This document shows positions 36,937-49,565 of a DNA stretch of 64,000 bases, one piece after another. The notes beneath the pieces are model-generated. The model saw only the letters and a list, made by a program, of their open reading frames with translations, did not search any database and was not told the origin of the DNA. Source of the stretch: Serilophus lunatus (taxonomy: Eukaryota; Chordata; Aves; Passeriformes; Eurylaimidae). How positions within the stretch are numbered: the stretch's first letter is position 1; the number at the start of each line of letters is the position of its first letter. The stretch lies in NCBI GenBank assembly GCA_013399895.1, contig VXBA01004192.1:372001-436000 (forward strand), in the 5' to 3' direction. Both the position numbers and the translations under genes were made by a program.

Positions 36937-39204
36937 AGTACGTTCACTTAAGTTGCTTCTCTGTTCTTGTAACTGAGCTACTCTCTTGTAAAGTAGTGTT
37001 AACTAAATTTCCTGTGAGTTTGCTAACGGTTTTGTCAGCTAGATCTAACTCATGCTAACTGCTGAAAGTATCTGTGTCATTCATAGTACCACACTGAAGC
37101 ACTTTGACAATTTTAATATGTTTTCCTTATGCAGCTGTAGGCTGACCAGACTGGCCAGCTGTCCAAGGAGTACCAAAGTCTGTGACTTTAAAAATACAAA
37201 TGTATTAGAAAATAAACTAATTGAAGGCACTGCCTCTGAAAAATGAGCACACCAATGCAGTCACAGAATTAGTACCAGATTTTGTCTTACTGTGTGATTT
37301 TAGTCCTCTTTTTGAAATCCGAGTGTTGTCATGCTGCAGTTGGTCAGTAGAGATAACAGTTCCCCTTCCATTTAAACATTTCATGTAGGCAGTGACTATG
37401 ATGTTTAGTGTCTCAAAAGACCAGAAGGACTTTTACTTTCCTACTCTTCTTCTTGTGTATAATGTGGACTAACCTAAATGCACCTAAGAAATAAAATACT
37501 CTGCTACCTCTGGCTATGCGAGCCTTTATGAGTGGATGTTTCTGGTTTTTTTACACAAGTTCAGCGAGACACAAGCACATATTTGGGCATCAGGAACAAT
37601 ATTAGAGAGGTGATGTATGTCAGACTATAACTGTGTATCTGCTTTAAGACTGATCTGGATCTTTTACCTCACATAGAGAAAACCTTATGTAAACTATCGG
37701 CCTAATTTTACCAGAAAATTCTAAACAGGACAAGGTAGTTTTAGCAATAACATCAATATATTCTATTTTCAACAGTCTTCATTGTTTGGGTTTTTTCCCT
37801 TCTGTATTCTGACCCTAGGCTACAGTAACACACTGGTAAGTGCTTTATAGCTGCTGAAGGCAGTTCACATTGATTAGACAGATTTTCACATTGGCTCTTG
37901 CAACAGACAGTTTTCAAGGGCAGGCATAGTAAAATGTTTTTTTAAATCCCATTATTTGAAAACTGGACATAATTCTCAGTGATTGAAGCTGACACGGAAA
38001 AAAAAGCTGATGGTGAATATATTCTCTAGTGGCATGCTGTCAGCCACAAATGCTTTCAGTGACCAAAGCAATGACTGAAGTATGAAGAGTTGCTTGCATA
38101 CAGTGGGTTGCCGTCAGTGAAATCATTTGCCACTGCTCTCAAACACTTGGGGTGATCTATTACTTACAGGTGATGTATTTACAATGATAAAATCTTCCCT
38201 CAATGTGACTAGAAGATTAAAAATGTTGTTTCATAGCTTGGACCTCCCTGCGGATTTCTTTTAACATAACTATCAGTGACCCTTCTTAATTCCTTAATAA
38301 TCTAAATACTCAGTTATCAACAAACTGAATGTGATTATTTCAATTTTCTATTAAAAAAAGGACTTAATGGTGTTAAGTCACAAGAACATCTTCATATTCT
38401 AGGAATCTAGCAGATTCTGGATACTGAAAAACCAACAAACTGACAGATTTATTGTACTCATAAATCTTGCAGTGCTCATTAAAAGAGCCTGAAGATCCTT
38501 GTCCTCCAAACATTTATAGACTTGTTTAAAATAAAATGTGTATTTACTAGGGTTTGTAAATACAAAGAAGAGTCTAATGTGACACTAGCATCTTAACTCA
38601 AACTTTAATGGATGCTTTTTTCCCATCTATAATCTCCACATATAAAATGAATGTAACATTAGCAAAGGGTGATATATTTAGGTAAAACTAGCAATCAATC
38701 TTCACTATCCAATTCAGGGTGTTCTAGGCATCTAATTTAGGTGCAACTCTAACAACTATGGGAGAAATACAAGTTTCTTCTGTAGCTAATTGAATTTATA
38801 CAAGGACCTCCATTAGGATAACTGTTAGTTGTCTGGTCTGGCCTAAAGTAGACACTTTATGTAACTCTCTGCATGTAGCTTAAAAACAAATCCAGAGATA
38901 TTTAGAACTCAATAGGACAAATTAGTAATGTTGCTAAAATACATCTTAATCTGGTTATCTAGAAATAGCAATGTAAAATGAATGTTAAATGAATGTCAGT
39001 AAAGAAAATCAGATATAAAGAATCATTTCAAAACAAATCCACAAATCAAACTTAAGACTGTGCAATATGCATTTCTTTGTACCTATGAATAATATTCTTG
39101 CCTATTATGTAGGCAGAGAAAAATTTATGATGTCCTTAACTTCTCATTTCTTTGCTTGTAAGAGCATGCATTTTGTAAATGACATTGTAGGAGATTACTC
39201 TGTT

Positions 39205-39217
39205 GTCACCTAGCAAC
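39205..39217 (+). promoter_or_regulatory. possible RFX X-box
   Basis: GTCACC-T-AGCAAC fits the RFX half-site consensus GYNRCC N(0-3) RGYAAC with a one-base spacer. It stands alone in the intron with no promoter nearby, so any role would be as an enhancer. A chance match is possible. Confidence 0.25.
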
Positions 39218-39274
39218 TATGAAGTACTTTTTTAAAAAGTTGCTGCTTGGCTTCCGGTGAATAATAAAAATAGT

Positions 39275-39450
39275 AATTCTACACAATGCTTTGCATTTGT
39301 AGATCTTAAAGCACTTAAAAAGATGTGTTATTTTTACTATCCTTACTTAGAAGCATGAAAATCTAGGATGAAAAGTGTGTTGCCAAAAATGGCAGTCAAC
39401 AGAGATACAAATTGTAATCTGAAGATCTCACCCTGTTCTTCACATTCCAA
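39275..39450 (+). mobile_element. ancient L2/L3 (CR1-clade) LINE or related tail
   Basis: The order ATGCTTTGCATTTGTAGATC, then TTAAAGCACTT, then ATTTTTACTATCCTTACTTAG, then TTGCCAAAAATGGCAGTCA resembles the widespread pattern of crossed-over old LINE/MIR tails (small amount stored at a fixed place: cells near the size-exclusion block, then the usual AGGTCAC-type block). It is heavily diverged. The subfamily cannot be assigned by eye. Confidence 0.4.
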
Positions 39451-39806
39451 CCTCTTCAAACTGTCCTTTTATATAGGTCCCTTCCAATATGTTTTGCCTT
39501 ATGAATTTTAAATGAGGGAAGGGAATAATTTAAAAAAAATTGTATTTGCAATGATTATCTCCCCCTCTCATTTGAGATATTGAGTTATTTTCTAGTCTGA
39601 GGGTCACAGCGAATTAAGCCCTTGGCAAATATTTAATTTTTAATGGAAACCACTGCAGTATTGAGTTAAAGCACACAGCAGTATCATATTCATCCTAAGA
39701 TGGTCCTGCTGCTGCATCACTGACCAGTTTTCATGCTGCATATAAAGCAGTTCATTTTTCTTCAACACATGTTTTATCCTGATTATTGAAATATTTTGTA
39801 TTAACA

Positions 39807-39830
39807 GAATGACATACTGAATGACATACT
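39807..39830 (+). repeat. two-copy 12-bp tandem repeat
   Basis: GAATGACATACT is repeated head to tail without mismatch. Confidence 0.9.
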
Positions 39831-42623
39831 GAAATGTCTGCTGTAACAACAGCTGACTTGAAAAGTGCTTCATTTTTGAAGAAGGTCATGGAGGCTGGCT
39901 AGCCAAGGTTCTGTGTGATTTGAGTTGAAGAAACACTTATTTCAAATCATTTGAGAAATGTCCTACACTCATTTTCAGGTCTCCATTTCCCTTGCCAAGC
40001 ATTTGGTGAAGTGAAGCTGTTTGGAGGCATATGTCTTTCTAATAGACCACAATTTTAAGAAACTTTTAAGGTTGAATTAGAATGAATAGCCACAAAGATA
40101 ATGTGTGGGCTGCTGTGGAGTGGTTTCCCTGGAGAATGATATGTCAGGAAAGAGATTAGAAACATTCCTGTAATGAAATGTATATTTCTCACAAGTAAGG
40201 AAAGATCTTGGCAGATCATCTGTTATGAGATATCTGCTCTGTTCTTTACTTGTGGGACAAATGAGATTTCTCCTTATAATACATTGTAGATTATCGTTCT
40301 GTTGCGGCTTGTGTAATGGCAGCACATGGGGAATTTAGGAAATGACACTCCAGCTGTCTTTTACAATAACTGTTTCTTTTTATGCCTTTGCACTGTAATA
40401 CCTCTTCCTTCAAATTATCTTCTCTGTACACTTCTCACTGAAATATCAGTGTGTATCCCAAAATGATTTGAAAAGAAAAATGGAGGTACGTAAATTATGT
40501 CGTATTTTTCCCTATGTGATACGTTTTATTTCATTCACTAATTTATTGATAAAAACACAAAGAAAAATATATATGTGGAGTTGTTTCTCTATAATACATT
40601 TTTAATAAAGTGAAGTCAATACACAGTAGCTAGAAATGTAAATCTGTCTCTTTGTTTTCACTATTGTGTGAGGTTTGATATATATGTATTCTAAAGAATA
40701 GAATTATCTATGTTGCAGATATATTGTTAGGAGGTGTTTTATCTATAAGGCTCATTAAGTTTATCATTGTTTTCAGAAGCTCCAAACAGGTGGGAGAAAT
40801 TGAACCTCTGCATTAGCAGATGAGACATAGATGAGCTTCCCAAGGCAGTATATTGCCTGTTATATATCTTCTCTAAATTCAATACCATATAAATGTTTCC
40901 CAGTTGCCTCTAGAGATTTACTTTCCTAGATTGGTTTAAAGCAATTTTTTAAAAGTTCATTAGTGGGACAAAGAGAAGCAAGATGTCCCTGGGAGTATAT
41001 TTGTGTCTTCCATATTGCAAGGTGTCAGATCAGAACCTTTATCAGCAGGACTTTTCTTTGTAGCAGCACATGTGTTGCTTAGTGAATTAAACTGAAAACC
41101 ACTTGCTGAGTAGTATCTTATAGATCAATTCTGTGAACTAGTCTCTAGCAGAAGGACTGTAAGAAAACAAAAATTTTCAATAGGCTTTCTAGCTGTCTGA
41201 AATGCTAAATCCTGAAATCTACATCAGATATTAGATCAGATGAGTGATTAGTTTGTTGTATCTTTGGAGCTTTGTTGCTGAACATTTCCATATCTCCTTT
41301 GCCTTTAACTATGTTTAATTGTTCATCATCCAGTGTTGTCTGAGAATGTGAACTATAGAAAAAAATGAGACATAGGAGTTTGCCCCCACAAAGTCATTCC
41401 TTATGCAGTTCAGATGAGCTTTTTACAGAAATATCCAGCCTGAGCTGAAAGTTCTCTAGAATGGGAGGGCTTGCTTGCTCACTTTAGATGTCATTGGCAA
41501 ATCTATAATCAGGTAACAATTGATGCTTTTTTGGCAAACAGCCCAAAGCTGCAAATCATTTTAGGATTTACAGGGTTTCACTTCTCTACCCTGGTAGCAA
41601 TCTGCATTTCTCAGGGTTTTACTCAATGATGGTATGCCATGATTTAGGAAAATTCATTTTTATTAGTGGGTTTTAATCATTTAAATTTGCAAACCATTAA
41701 ACATTTTATAAGGAAGTGTGGAGAGATGAAGAACAAACTAATTAATGCCATTTGACAATCCTTTTTTTCTTGAATTATTATTTACAAACTTTTTAGAAAT
41801 AATTAACATATGCCCAGAAATTATAAGTTGGAAACCAGCACTCTAGTGAACTTATTAAAAGAATATTCACTTTAGAAAATGAACGCCCTTGTGTTCCATT
41901 GACTTCAGCAAGAGATCAAAGGTTTATTTTGACTTTTCAGCTCATTGCTATTGGAAATCACTGAGATTTGAATGGTTTTTTTCAAGTATAAGGGCAAAGG
42001 ATACTAATGGTAGTCCATTTAATGGGCATTCTCTGTTTTAAACCACTCAGAATGTTTTGAGGTCTCACAAGTGACACACTTCCTTATTTAGTTTGATGCT
42101 TAGCCATTTTTGACTTCTGTTACCAGAAAAGTAAATAATGTACCTTCATGTCCTTCCTGAATCAAAATGTTTAATATGCTGATCATTCCAGTAAAAAGAT
42201 AAAACCATTAGTTAAGACTGGCCATCATCATGATAGAATTCCACTGGTTTGCTTGGCAACTAAATATTTTTAACACAAGATTAATATTTCAATATGAAAC
42301 TATTAAATGCATCTACATTATATGATTTATGATATAGTATGTAACTTAAGAATTTGTACAAATGCTCTTTTAAACCACAGAATGCACGGGACAGATAGGG
42401 CATAACAACTTGCTTACTGCCCTTTTGGCAGATTCTGTGTTTTATTAATGTAAAAATACACCTTTTGCAACTTCAATTTTCCTACTTGTATGAGATTTAT
42501 TGACTAGAGCACAGAGGTTTTGTGAATGGCATTATATGTTTCACAAAATCACATCATTTTTATTCTCTGAGAAAGTAATCATCATAGTGGTGTTTAAGAA
42601 ACAAAGACATGTATGCTGTTGGG

Positions 42624-42657
42624 GGGCCTAGGATAGAAACAGGGCCTAGGATAGAAA
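42624..42657 (+). repeat. two-copy 18-bp direct repeat
   Basis: GGGCCTAGGATAGAAA occurs at 42624-42639 and 42642-42657. Confidence 0.9.
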
Positions 42658-43471
42658 TATATGACAATGCAGAAAAAACACAACTGAATATTGTTGCTGT
42701 CATTGTATATAAGCCCTGGGAAAGAACAGCAAAGGAAGAAGATACGTAAGTCAAGGATGCCCTAGTTTAAAACAATGAACACTATGTTGTTAAAGGCTTC
42801 CTTTGTTTGTGCTGAGATGCTTTTCTTCCACGTAAGCAGGAAGTTAGCTCAATCAAGGAAGTACATATACACTTGCTAAGGAATAAGCTTGGTACATTTA
42901 ATAAAGTTTGTTTTCGACCAGCTGTCTTCGTGGACCATGCCTTTATGTGCCGCAGTATGCTAGTTGAATCCAAGTTTTTCAAATGCCCATATATCTTTAG
43001 ATCCATGAGGTCATCTGCCAAGTAGTAAATTAAACTTGTAGATATGTCAAAAATAAAATGTGTCAGTACAGTGTGTAATCCTACACTCGAACACTGGAGC
43101 AACTCCAACATGATGATGAAGCTCCTTCAGCTTCGTGTGTGTATGAGAACTGTGTGGGGAATCTGGATAGCACAAATGAAGGACTCTCAGCATTGCAAGC
43201 CTGCAAATTTGGGAAGGTTTAATAGCACTTCACTTGCAAATAATTCTTCTTGCTATTATACAGATGATCTCATGTCAAATTTTAAATAACATCTGAAGCT
43301 CTACATAAATAATGTTGAACAGGAGACCCATATTTTTGCTCAATAAAAGAATCTGTTAAATGACACTTTAACAACAATACCCACGAGTACTGTTTGCCTT
43401 TCTCATTTGTTTATCTGTAAGGTAACTGTTGCTGCATGCTTTTCTTAATGTCACTTTCTTTCCCTTTTTAG

Positions 43472-43559
43472 AGTTTCTTTGAAGGACAGTCTGCACCGTG
43501 GGATTCAGCTAAGAAAGATGAGAACAGAATGAAAAATAGATATGGGAATATCATTGCAT
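43472..43559 (+). CDS. PTPRM: PTPRM exon F: phosphatase D1 start with KNRY loop
   Basis: This exon is 88 nt, enters on a codon boundary and ends in phase 1. It encodes SFFEGQSAPWDSAKKDENRM then KNRYGNIIA, with the next Tyr split across the junction. KNRY begins the phosphotyrosine-recognition loop of classical PTP domains and contacts the substrate phosphotyrosine ring through the Tyr completed in exon F-G (family knowledge). The acceptor is TCCCTTTTTAG and the donor is GCAT|GTAAGT. The residues are identical to the human protein as I recall it, as expected for a domain under strong constraint. Confidence 0.96.
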
Positions 43560-44288
43560 GTAAGTGTTGACAACATAATTGTGCACTTTGTTAACTTCCC
43601 TTCAGAACTGGATAAGAATGACCACCAGCCTTGTGTTCATACCAGGCTTCCTTTTCTCTAATTAAGAAGATAAAAGTGAGGGAAGATATTGCCTTTTTTT
43701 TTTTTTTATAAAACTGTCAGATTTGATGCATTTTCTTAACTAGCCTTCTATATACCTTCCATACTGTGATCAACATTTGGCTAATGACAGCTTTATCCAG
43801 CCCCCAAACTGCCTCTGTCAGCTTAGTGCAAGAGTACCCATGGTCACGTTGGTTTCAGGTTCTGGATATTGTAGAAGCAGACAATACTGCAACTTATGTG
43901 TTCCTCAGTAACCTCCTCAATAGCAGTGACAGCTATCCTGACTTAACTTTTTTATGCTGCTAAGGAAAAAAAAAATAATCTATATGTTTTACTTGGAAAG
44001 GTCAAGCTTAACAAAGATTGGATATACTAACAATCAAATAACTTGAGAAGATGATAGCATGGTTTGGCAAGTGAAACCTAAATCTGGCATTATGAGATTG
44101 CAAAGCATTGTGACAAGGGATGCTGCACATGAACATGGGGGCGGAAAATATGTCAAGTTCATCATAATCACATTATTTACACATTGGTGTTATTGTACTT
44201 AAAGCGTAAGTTCTCAATGTGTATATAAGAGATGATCCTTCCCCTGATTTTTCCTCTGAAATCTAAATTTAAGATATGGAGGGTGTTT

Positions 44289-44330
44289 GTTTATACCAGC
44301 CAGCCAGATAACCATGAGGCAGGTATAAAC
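44289..44330 (+). other. short inverted repeat
   Basis: GTTTATACC at 44289-44297 pairs perfectly with GGTATAAAC at 44322-44330. Three more inner base pairs follow after one mismatch. No function is known. Confidence 0.8.
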
Positions 44331-45989
44331 AGAGAAATATGCAGCCATCACAACATGTCAGAAGTTCCATAAGCATGAAAAATCAAGGATGGTCTTCAAG
44401 GATGGATCATTTGATGATAGCGCTGGAGTTTAGAAATCATATATAACTCTAGATACATGGGACAGCACAAAAGAATAAGCTGTGCCAATTGTCTGAACAT
44501 TTGGACAACTTGTGGAAGGAGCATGTAGTGTATATTTACAATTACTAACTTCAGCACCTAATGTAGGTGCTTGTCCAGGCACAGATCTGCTTAGGTTTCC
44601 TCATCAGTGTTACCACATGGACTTAACAGAGAGGGCAGGTCTTCTAGAGAAATAAAGCACATTTGAATGCTTCTGAATCACCACCTCCAGTGATCCTCTC
44701 TGCAGTGCATGTGTAGTAAGTCTAGAGAGAACAGCTCCTAACTTGGTGACCTACAGTAGGTGGCAGGAGTAGGCCCAGCTGAGATGGGCTGAGATGGTCT
44801 ACAAAGAGAAAACAGCTGTGTAACTTGCTGCAGAATGCAAAACCACAGCAAATGGTTGTTAAGGCAGAAGCAAATTAAGCAAGAGGTGCTTGTCAAGCAA
44901 CAGATGATCTGCCACATCATTTTGAGTGGACATGGTAACATTGCTGTGTCTTTTGGATACTGCACCACTGTAAAAGGAAATGAAATTTTCTGGAGAAGTG
45001 TGAATATCGTGATGGACTGGTGTATAAACAAAAGATGGTAAGTTAGCTGGATGTGGTTTTGCTTGTTTTCCTCCAGCAATATTTAATGTGAGGATTTAGC
45101 AATACAATAGGTGAGTAATGACTAATCATTTAAGTCGAGATACTAAAGGTATAAATAAGAATACCGAGAAGTTTTATGCTTATCTTGGCTTTGTGGAATT
45201 TTATTTCCACCCCAAGCCTATTAAAATAGATAATCTTTTTTAGTCAGGTTTAGTGTTGTCAGTTTCCTCTTTAATTGTCGTGTTAGCTATCATCTTACAC
45301 TTTGACACCCTTTGGTTGAAGAAAACTAGAAGACTACTAGTGTCTCATGTCTGAGGTAATGAAGTGGTGAGAAGCCAAGGGAAAACAAGTAAAAGATATT
45401 AGATTCACACATCAATGGCAATTACAAGTGATACTGAAGGCTTTCTGAGAGGGCAAATATAACTCAGAGCATTTAGATCTCAATTTACCTGAAATGTCCT
45501 AAGTATTTAGCAAGGGGAAAGAGTTGGAGTTGTTATCGAAAGCAGCATAAGTTAAAATCAAGATCTATTACAGTACAGGCAGTATTTTAAAGAAGAAGCT
45601 GAAACTGCCTACACAGTTTGTGATCCCTTAAATACATGTATATGAATGGGGTAGTTAACACTTTATTTTATGTTTTCCTGCAGGATAAATGATCAGTTTT
45701 CTGAGAGTCTGAGAGGACATTTTCAGTCCACTTTTTAAAATTTGTCCCAGATAGTTGAAGAAAGTGTATGCTTTAGCTTAAAAGCATTTTAAAAAATTGC
45801 CCTTTTATGCTATGTGCAGGCACTTAAAAATATTGTGTTTCAGATGCCACTGAATATGGGTACATGATTATAATGAAATGAGGATTTTTCTGCAAAGTAT
45901 TTAATGTAATTTTTTCTATCCATTTAACCTCTTTGTTTAATTTTTTCCCAAGATACTACTGATACATTATTGCATGTAGTCATTATTGT

Positions 45990-46200
45990 TCTCGGAGGGA
46001 ACTAAAACAATAGCATCAAGCGGCCGGCATTGCAGGAGCTTGTAAAAATTGCAATATGCTTTATGTTCCCCAAGTGATGTGCATTTAATTGGCTACAAAC
46101 ATGCCCTACCCACTGTATGAGAGCGGCTACAACTTGTGAGCCACTGTATCAAAAAGCTGAAGCCTGGTCATAGTCCAGGCGCCCATAGAAAACATTCTAC
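45990..46200. promoter_or_regulatory. candidate conserved noncoding stretch
   Basis: About 200 bp of balanced-composition unique sequence in an AT-rich intron. It includes a GCGGCCGG core at 46020 and a CATTTAATTGGC homeodomain-like site. It has no repeat signature and no open frame. The call rests on texture only. Confidence 0.2.
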
Positions 46201-46792
46201 TTCTTTACTGAACACAAAAACCTTTGTGTTTTCTTATTAGGAACTAAAACTTCTAAATTAATGAGTCTGCTAAATTAATGTTTCTTTAGCTAAGAAAAAT
46301 CCTGTTTCTGCCGTAATTTTGTAGGGTTATGTGTGGATTTTGGTAAAAATCTATTGGTTTTTCCCTCAGGAGAGATCTTGAGGTAATTTGGGAATCGGAG
46401 GGGTTCTGTATTTATTTTTACCTAACTCAATATTGACTAAATGAGAATATTGATCACAGCTTTTAAAAGCAGCTAAAGATTCTAGGTGAGACATTTATAA
46501 AAGGTTTGATTTGCAAAGAATCAGCAAGACACGTCCCAAGAAAGAGTCACTGGCAAGGCATGCTAATCAGCCAGGTGCTCAAGGGGCTTGTTAAAGATCA
46601 CAGTCTGAAGGCTGGCATATTCATGTTGTAGGTAACGTGAGGGGAGCAAGAATAAAGCGCTTATGTTAGTTATCCATTACCATTTTCTACAAAGACAAAT
46701 TGATTCTATCATAACTAATTTTGAAAGCTTAAGTGATCAGTGGAAAGTTAAATTTGATCTAATGTAAGAGTATCAAAATAACAATGAGATGG

Positions 46793-46842
46793 AATCACAG
46801 AATCGCAGAATTAACAAGATTGGAAAAGTAAAACCTACAAAA
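46793..46842 (-). mobile_element. CR1 LINE 3' end remnant (minus strand)
   Basis: AATCACAGAATCGCAGAATT and AACAAGATTGGAAAAG match the reverse complement of the CR1 end seen in sense orientation at 32535-32563. Only about 50 bp are recognisable. Confidence 0.75.
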
Positions 46843-49488
46843 ATTGTAAAGAACAGCTAAAGTATAAAGAGAAAAATACCATAAAAATCTAGACAGTAAC
46901 CTAGAGGCTATTTAAGAATCAACATTCATGTAGAAGAATATATGACTTGTGTGTCTCTTAGGTTTAAATCCGCTTGACATAAGCACAGCATAGACACAGT
47001 AACATTTCACTGACTGAAGGATTCTTTTCAAATTAAGAAGTGTTGCCATGAAGGAGTCAAATAGAGTTTTCAAAGTAATAAAAAAAGGGAGTCACTCCAG
47101 CTCCACTGCAAATAAATGGGTGTAGAACAGTCCATTACCTCTAAAATTCACAGAACCCTAGCTGAGCATTAAGTAATAGAAAAGATGACATAAGAAGAAA
47201 AAAGGGCAAAGGATGGTACAAAGATACAAGTGTGGAGTAACTGATTTGGTTTTGCTCTATCCAAAGCAAGAGTTATTGCAAGGAAAGAATGGAGTAGACA
47301 AAAAAAGGAACAAAATACAAAGGAACTATAAAGAAAAGATACCACAGCATATTATTCAATTGTGTAAGTCAGACAAAAAGAAATAATGGAAAGTTATATT
47401 TTTAAACCGTTTCTTTGAGGGAAATTTTAGCTTATTTTGCCCAATATGGAATTGTGTGTAAGTCATTAAATATAGGATTTAGTTGCCTAAATATAGACAT
47501 GTAGTCTCTATACAGGACCAACAAATGTGTCACAGTGAACATGAAAGACATGTTGTTCCATAGTGGCAGCTGAAAGCTATACAGTATATCCTGGTGTCTG
47601 TATAAAGTGGCATGAGATGTTTGTGCTGAGACAACTCAACCTTGCCTTAAATAATTCAAGGAATACAAAAGTGGAGATCTTTACTAGCCTGAGTTGTCCT
47701 GGTAAGAGTGTTTGTAGAGCAATGATGCAGGAAATCATGAAAATATAGATGAAAACATACCATGAGTCCAAGCAAGCTTGACTTCTGAGTCTGCTGACGT
47801 TAGCAGAAGTTGTGTCAGGTCCAAAACTGTAAAAGCAGCAGTCATGGGTGGAGCTTAGAACATTCCTTAAGTAAGGCAGATTTTTAGAATTAAGGTCCTA
47901 TGAGCTGAACCTGAAGAAACTGATAAATAGTAGGTAATGGTAGGGTAACACTGGCATGGGTTATGTAATGGACAGTCACATCTCTATAAATTTTTATTCT
48001 TGGAAAAGTAGACAATGAGCCTGAAAAGGCTGACCTGATTAACATGACTGATTTGAATATTCCAGCATGTTTGGAAAAACTCATTCTTGAAGACCGTTGA
48101 ATGAAATAATCACAAAAAAATAGCAAAGTAAAACCTGTGTGGAACTTAGAGATGGAATTCTAATTCATTCTGATTTACTATAATTGGTTTTAAACTGTGT
48201 CCTTTCTCTCTCCCAAGGGAATCCCAGGGAAATAAATGAGGCTCTTGAGTTCTCTAGTTTCTGAGACTTGGAGCACAAAGGAGGATGAAATAAACGGTTT
48301 ACCCCTTCCTTTCCTTCTCAGCCATTTGAAAATCTCTTAACTTGTAATTCTAAAACAATGTTATTCTAAGAACAACTTGCCCTCTTCTTCCTCTACCATA
48401 ATGTGGGCAAATATGCTACCTAAAATGAAGTTGGATTTTAAGCCATTTCATGATCTTTCATTTGTTATCCTTTAAGAATTTTAAAACAATGAAAAAAATA
48501 GCTGTTCAGAGCATGGGTGGCAAGTTTCAGGTGTTTTAATTCTTATTTACACTTACAACAAAATAATGACAGTCATGAAGGTCTGTCATCAGCTGCAAGT
48601 AATATTAGCTCAGCAGGAAAACAGCAAAACCAATAATACACATGTATCTAATTAGCAAAAGTAACTCATAAAGCAGCAGTAAAGTGATTTTTAGCCATCT
48701 TTCCATCCTTAGATATACCTTCAAATTGTCTTATCAACAACTTGTGCAGCATTCCAGAAAAGCCATTGTGTTTAGCTGCTTTTGAACTAAGAGAATCAAA
48801 AGTAGCTTATGGAGTCTCAGAGAAGAAAATGGCCTGCCAGTATACAGATGTTCTTGTGGGGAGTGAGGAACTAGCCTCTAGCAGTGTTACTGTATCATAA
48901 ACAAAATGAGGCAGCTAACATGAAACAAATTCATGACATGGTTTGTTGGATTGGAATTTGGAAAACAGAGTTGGAAATGTTTGCACATTCCTGGATAGAT
49001 ATAGATGACCACAGTGGAGCAAAATTCAGTGACAAAGGCCGTTGCCCGACTGCTTGGGTTTTGTCATTATTTTGCTTTCTCCCCTACTGAAAACATAATG
49101 AGTTTCCTTCAAAAATTCTGAGATGGCAGTTTGTCTTGTAGAATAACTTCTTTTGCGTGCTGGCAGAATCATTTCCAAATGATTAAAGGTTTAACAACTT
49201 AATGTTATTTTATTGACAAAAGCAGGGGGTATCAAGTGAAAAATCATAATTGTAATGGGTTTCACATTAGAATATTTAAGTTGTTCATACTGAAAATCAG
49301 ATGAGATAGGGAAAACCTATGAATGACTGAAATAAGGTTTAAATATCAATATAGTGTTTTCATGGACAACCAGACAAGCATGAACTTGTAATTGCTGAGA
49401 TTTTAGTTTGACTTTAAAGGAATTTTGATGAAGGCTTTTTTACTGATTGTGTCTTTACTTTTTTTTCCTCTCCATTGTTCCATTTCAG

Positions 49489-49565
49489 ATGATCATTCTC
49501 GAGTGAGGTTGCAGCCCATTGAAGGAGAAACAAGTTCCGATTACATCAATGGAAATTATATTGAT
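49489..49565 (+). CDS. PTPRM: PTPRM exon G: phosphatase D1 YDHSRV to NYID
   Basis: This exon is 77 nt, enters in phase 1 and ends on a codon boundary. It encodes (Y)DHSRVRLQPIEGETSSDYI then NGNYID. DHSRV and DYIN-NYI are core conserved motifs of classical PTP domains; the strand and turn they form pack against the recognition loop. The acceptor is GTTCCATTTCAG. The donor is TGAT|GTGCGT, with G at +3 and C at +4, weaker than the other donors of this gene. The substitutions QPIEGETSS (recalled human: QTIEGDTNS) fall in the variable surface loop between the motifs. Confidence 0.95.

Larger units (their letters stand above)
36445..36960. repeat. unclassified repeat-like segment, possibly a degraded LTR
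   Basis: The segment starts TGTCATGGTTTAAGACCAG, which resembles the start of some avian ERV long terminal repeats. It contains a minus-strand AATAAA near 36750 and has base composition unlike its flanks. It also holds a 10-bp tandem repeat at 36692-36720 and a 78-bp tandem duplication. I found no clear far boundary, no target-site duplication and no viral coding sequence, so the LTR reading is tentative. Confidence 0.3.
14180..43471 (+). other. PTPRM: large intron E-F (29,292 bp)
   Basis: This intron runs from GTAAGT to CCCTTTTTAG. It contains an ancient foldback element (18651-18745), a candidate conserved element (23200-23850), an AT dinucleotide palindrome (25058-25094), CR1 copies (29720, 32476, 35155), a pyrimidine-rich stretch (33773-33857), a repeat-like segment with a tandem duplication (36445-36960), an old LINE tail (39275-39450) and several short duplications. 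No additional exon of PTPRM and no independent gene is supported. Open frames here are short and do not resemble known proteins. Confidence 0.85.
43560..49488 (+). other. PTPRM: intron F-G (5929 bp)
   Basis: This intron runs from GTAAGT to CATTTCAG. It contains a T14 run near 43694, a small inverted repeat at 44289-44330, a possibly conserved stretch at 45990-46200 and a CR1 3' end remnant at 46793. No gene is recognised. Confidence 0.85.
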
